A program made the translations under genes and the position numbers. From the NCBI GenBank assembly GCA_903932565.1, contig CAIZGQ010000136.1, positions 1 to 18,397 of the forward strand: a stretch of DNA of 18,397 nt, in the 5' to 3' direction. The stretch comes from an uncultured Hyphomicrobiales bacterium. Its GTDB lineage: Bacteria > Pseudomonadota > Alphaproteobacteria > Rhizobiales > Beijerinckiaceae. The notes under the pieces were generated by a model. It saw only the letters and a list, made by a program, of their open reading frames with translations. It made no database searches and was not told the DNA's origin. Below, one piece after another: positions 15,574-18,397 of the stretch (positions are counted from its first letter, which is position 1; each line of letters begins with the position of its first letter).

Positions 15574-17193
15574 CTATTTTACCAGCATAAATTCGGTTGG
15601 ATCGCGCACCGGTATCGAGTCAGCCGGATACCCAACAATGTTTACATCCCGACCTAGGGTACTGGTCCACTTCGCAGAAAAGTCCGATAGAGCCGGAAAT
15701 TGACTGTTGATATCTGCGGTGCGATAAATTCCATATTTTTGGCTTGGCACAATCCCCTCATTTGTCATCTGTTGTGCCATTTTTTTGCTTAATAGATTTA
15801 GATCATAATCGCCCGGCTTAGTCGGATCAGCATCCCAAAAATGGCCTGGGCTCTTCCCGGGGTTCTCTGAATAAAATGTCGTAGCCGTCCCTTTCATCCC
15901 GATCTGTGCGTCATTCAATCCGTCCTGCTTCAGCGCTTTCGCCAGATCAGCTTTGAAGTCATTGAACTGCTCTGGACTATCGAAACCTAGTGGTGCCGCC
16001 TTGCTGTTCATCAACTGTAACTGCTGGGGAGAAACGTTCGCCTTCCCAAGATCCTTCTGGAACTGCGAGGTATTACGCAGCGCGTCGTTAGCAGATTGAC
16101 GCCGCTTTATCGGATCTGTTTCGGCCCCTACTGGGTCATCCGGTACCGGGCGCCTCGGAGCATCGACCGGCTTGAGCAGCTGCCTCGGTTCAGGCTTTAA
16201 CTCTACATCAAACCTCCGGGGCTCCACTTTTAGACCGCCGCCGTTGCTGCCACTGCTACCTACACGGCGCCTTGCAGCATGCGCCCGCGTGCCAAGAATC
16301 GAGAGCAACAAGAACAGTGTACCGATACCGAGAGCAGCCACGCCGTCCGCAAATGAGATGCCTGCTTTCTCCAGGTCCTTCTCGCTTGTGGCCTTATCGA
16401 CTTGCCGGTAAAAATCGACGAGGGCGTTAATCCCCTTGCCGATCTGTGCGCCCGACATCGCTGCTCCAGCGAGTAAAAGGCAAATGCCGATGCCCTCGGC
16501 TGCAGCCCCGTAGCCAGTCGCGGCGAGCGCCAGCAACGCGCCTGACCCGACCACGACGGATTCGATGAGCGCGCTGATATCACCTAGTTCGCGGCGCAGT
16601 TCTCTTGATAGCGGGGAGCCTGTAATCGCCATTTCCATTTTATGCTCTAGCGACGTTTGCGCGACGGCCGACGGTTTAGGCGGCCCTGCCCGCGGCTGGA
16701 ATATTCCCTGTTTTTGAAGAGCGCTCAACGGAAGTGCCGCAGGGATCGGAGCGCCAGCGGGGATTGCGGCTTGAGTTCTCGTGCCCGCATTACCGGCCGA
16801 AACAATGGGCCTTGCAGATGGCGCTGCACCGGATCTGGCGGGGATGCGACCGGCATCCTGCACACCACCAGACGACGTAGGGGTCATGTCTTGGGGAAGC
16901 AGTAACGGTACGAAGGCGACGCGCTTGGAAGCAAGCATTGCGTAGATGCGGCGGAAAATCTCTTCCCGCGGCAAGTTGTAATCTCGTAACGCGACAAACG
17001 AGGGATCCCGCGCGGCCAAGAGGTCGCGCACGGCACGGTGATTCCACCGGTCGTCGATGATCTGGTAAAGCAAGCTCCGGTCGGGCCGGATGTGAATACC
17101 CAGCGCCTGTCTTGGTAGCCGCGGAAAATCCAATGGATCAACCGCTAATAAGCTATGACGGCGGACACGCAGGGAAATCCGGAAATGCCTCAT
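15574..17193 (-). CDS. Polymorphic toxin with nucleotidyltransferase-like C-terminal domain
   Basis: A 539-residue protein from ATG 17193 (GAGAAAGAG lies just upstream; an in-frame TTG at 17205 would add four residues). Residues 1-100 are a folded N-terminal domain (DRWNHRAVRDLLAARDPSF, then RRIYAMLASKRVAFVPLLLP). Residues 101-200 are an alanine/proline-rich linker, 204-300 hold glycine-rich hydrophobic helices (VVVGSGALLALAATGYGAAA), and 301-375 a basic/proline spacer. The C-terminal 160 residues contain KGTATTF (434-440) and, 22 residues on, DYDL (462-465), with RDVNIVG at 515-521. This matches the G-[GST] and D-x-D spacing of the MNT-type nucleotidyltransferase fold seen in secreted polymorphic toxins. 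The hydrophobic core recalls type VI effectors. No PAAR, VgrG or RHS part is visible. The target is unknown. Confidence 0.7.
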   Translation of the reverse strand: MRHFRISLRVRRHSLLAVDPLDFPRLPRQALGIHIRPDRSLLYQIIDDRWNHRAVRDLLAARDPSFVALRDYNLPREEIFRRIYAMLASKRVAFVPLLLPQDMTPTSSGGVQDAGRIPARSGAAPSARPIVSAGNAGTRTQAAIPAGAPIPAALPLSALQKQGIFQPRAGPPKPSAVAQTSLEHKMEMAITGSPLSRELRRELGDISALIESVVVGSGALLALAATGYGAAAEGIGICLLLAGAAMSGAQIGKGINALVDFYRQVDKATSEKDLEKAGISFADGVAALGIGTLFLLLSILGTRAHAARRRVGSSGSNGGGLKVEPRRFDVELKPEPRQLLKPVDAPRRPVPDDPVGAETDPIKRRQSANDALRNTSQFQKDLGKANVSPQQLQLMNSKAAPLGFDSPEQFNDFKADLAKALKQDGLNDAQIGMKGTATTFYSENPGKSPGHFWDADPTKPGDYDLNLLSKKMAQQMTNEGIVPSQKYGIYRTADINSQFPALSDFSAKWTSTLGRDVNIVGYPADSIPVRDPTEFMLVK

Positions 17194-17205
17194 GCTCTTT
17201 CTCAA

Positions 17206-17905
17206 CTCGGACCGGGGCCGGTAATCGCCGCAATAGCTTGTAAAATCTGGCTACCGACAAATCTTGACTCGCCACTTGAGGATATTTGAAGGTGCCGTTT
17301 TGAGCAAGGTATCGAATTGCCGGGCGCAGTGTGAGAAAGAGAAAGGCCCGCCCTACCCTTAATCGTATCGGTCGGGTCCCACTTGGTGGTCGAGCCAGCC
17401 ACGATGGCCGGGCCACCGTTGCGCAAAAGGGAAATTACGCAACGGCATCAGGATGTTGACATATCGAGGTCGTAGATGTTGCAAATCGAGACGGCCGCCT
17501 GCTATTACTGCAGGACCATGATGTCTAAACGCAACCAAACCGGCATTTGTCTCGCTGGAGCGACTCTGGGCATGACCCGGAGGCGAAGCGAAAACCCATG
17601 TCGAATGACGATCGTGCACGTGGCTGTTCGCTTCGAGACCAAATCCCCGTTCTCAATAACTGAGCGGTGCCTCTCGGGTCGCTCCAAGTGCTGGCCGTCC
17701 GCTGTGGACCGAGAACCGACCTACGTTCCAGCGCTTTCCGAACATTTTGAACGACCGCTGTGCAAATGATAGCTGCCGAAGACTCGTCCGAACAGCCTGC
17801 CCGAAAGGCGCCAATCCCGTCTGGAGTCGGATCAGTCGAAACGGCGAGGCCTGAGTAATTCCGACTGAATGTGTGTGCGCTTCTCCGGGTCCTTTGGCCA
17901 GGAAT
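17206..17905. other. About 700 bases without a convincing gene, upstream of the toxin
   Basis: Several short frames are open on both strands, but none shows a conserved motif, plausible signal or consistent codon use. The minus-strand frame ending at 17202 and another ending at 17153 run up to or into the start of the toxin gene and may be relics of a longer 5' end or an earlier gene with frameshifts. The stretch at 17640-17830 is unassigned. The toxin's promoter should lie here, but I could not pick one out. Confidence 0.4.
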
Positions 17906-18397
17906 TCAGATACTTTTCTTGGTCACCCGCCCACCTCGCGCCGAATAACGCGAGTAAGCGTCATACACCTCAAAATCCAGCTCCACCGACCTGCCGCCAT
18001 AAACGGCCTCCTTGAGCCAGGCCACCTCCGGTTTGATGTCATCCCCGCTAACATTCTTGTGCCAGCATTTCTGCTCGGCATCCCAACGATAGCCGTGGCC
18101 TTTAAGGGCGTCCTTGGTCTCGAACGGTGACCTCCGTGCCCAGATTCGGTAGCTTTTCTGGGCGTGATGATCGAAGAGCGCCTTCAGCCCTTTGAGGCCG
18201 GATGTCGGCAGATCGTGTTGGAGTATCTCGAGCAAGGCCTGACAGTCCTCCAACGCATGATGGCCATCGAAAAAGAAGCCCAGGCGGAAAGCAAGGTAGT
18301 CCAGCTTGCGCGCACCGAACCCCTCGGCATCCCAGTTGATCTCGTCCAGCGAGCACGCCCAGGCCTGTTCGACGAACACGGGTAAGCGCGCCTCCAG
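17906..18397 (-). CDS. DnaQ-like 3'-5' exonuclease, C-terminal part (partial at right edge)
   Basis: The frame is open to the right edge (reading LEARLPVFVEQAWACSLDEI), so the N-terminus lies outside the window; the GTG at 18379 is probably an internal valine. WACSLDEINWDAEGFGARKL, then DYLAFRLGFFFDGHHALEDC, is the second half of a DEDDh exonuclease domain. H and D of HALED are the Exo III catalytic pair (HxxxD). Proteins with this exact WACS/AEGF pattern are small stand-alone homologues of the polymerase III epsilon subunit. After the domain, roughly 85 residues (YRIWARRSPFETKDALKGHG, then WHKNVSGDD) form a C-terminal extension of unknown role. It degrades DNA from the 3' end in this family; the substrate is unknown. 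Transcribed toward the toxin, but 700 bases separate them. Confidence 0.85.
   Translation of the reverse strand: MEARLPVFVEQAWACSLDEINWDAEGFGARKLDYLAFRLGFFFDGHHALEDCQALLEILQHDLPTSGLKGLKALFDHHAQKSYRIWARRSPFETKDALKGHGYRWDAEQKCWHKNVSGDDIKPEVAWLKEAVYGGRSVELDFEVYDAYSRYSARGGRVTKKSI

Noticed and set aside
17202..17426. Minus-strand frame (GGPAIVAGSTTKWDP) considered as a PAAR-like protein upstream of the toxin
   Set aside because: It lacks the PAAR repeats and conserved histidine/cysteine pattern; the similarity is too weak.
17476..17769. 97-residue plus-strand frame with CYYC
   Set aside because: Its codon use and composition look random, no family is recognised, and the ribosome site is ordinary for this base composition.
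1..18397. tRNA, rRNA, CRISPR array or riboswitch
   Set aside because: No cloverleaf-like sequence, ribosomal core sequence, regularly spaced direct repeat or known aptamer core was seen on either strand.

Overview
The window is high-GC DNA from a Gram-negative bacterium, most likely a beta- or gammaproteobacterium (Burkholderiales or Xanthomonadales type). This is inferred from codon use, clear GGAG-type ribosome binding sites, and families such as DUF1173, DUF2339 and a DinG/phosphoesterase/metal-binding trio that I know from proteobacterial accessory DNA. No tRNA, rRNA, CRISPR array or intact insertion sequence is visible. The mix of toxin genes, a decayed paralogue, small membrane proteins and an exonuclease suggests an accessory (genomic-island-like) region rather than core chromosome.

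Left part (1-3300): the tail of a VapC-like PIN-domain toxin, then gene-poor DNA containing a 14-bp perfect inverted repeat and a possible tiny lipoprotein. Next, on the minus strand, lie a secreted or membrane-anchored protein with an LGFP-like repeat and, upstream of it, a 55-residue membrane/secreted peptide. Between this and the next gene is a decayed metallophosphoesterase. Its 3' end is open, but two tryptophan positions have become TAG stops when compared with the intact homologue at 6134-7348.

Middle part (3294-11629): a large plus-strand DUF2339 polytopic membrane protein, then a probable four-gene minus-strand operon. In transcription order it encodes a four-helix membrane protein, a DinG/XPD-family iron-sulphur helicase, a cysteine-rich metal-binding protein resembling phage recombination-directionality-factor-like proteins, and an SbcD/Mre11-like phosphoesterase. 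The spacings are 79, 67 and 25 bases. Helicase plus phosphoesterase plus zinc protein points to processing of DNA ends or mobile-element DNA. This is the best candidate for an uncharacterised system in the window.

Right part (11640-18397): a GHSAG-type alpha/beta hydrolase runs convergently into a DUF1173 gene, overlapping it by 32 bases. A 98-residue membrane protein is divergent from the DUF1173 gene, across an operator-like repeat cluster. Then come a polymorphic toxin with a nucleotidyltransferase-like C-terminus and an abutting small, AT-rich putative immunity gene, about 700 bases with no convincing gene, and the C-terminal part of a DnaQ-like 3'-5' exonuclease running off the right edge.
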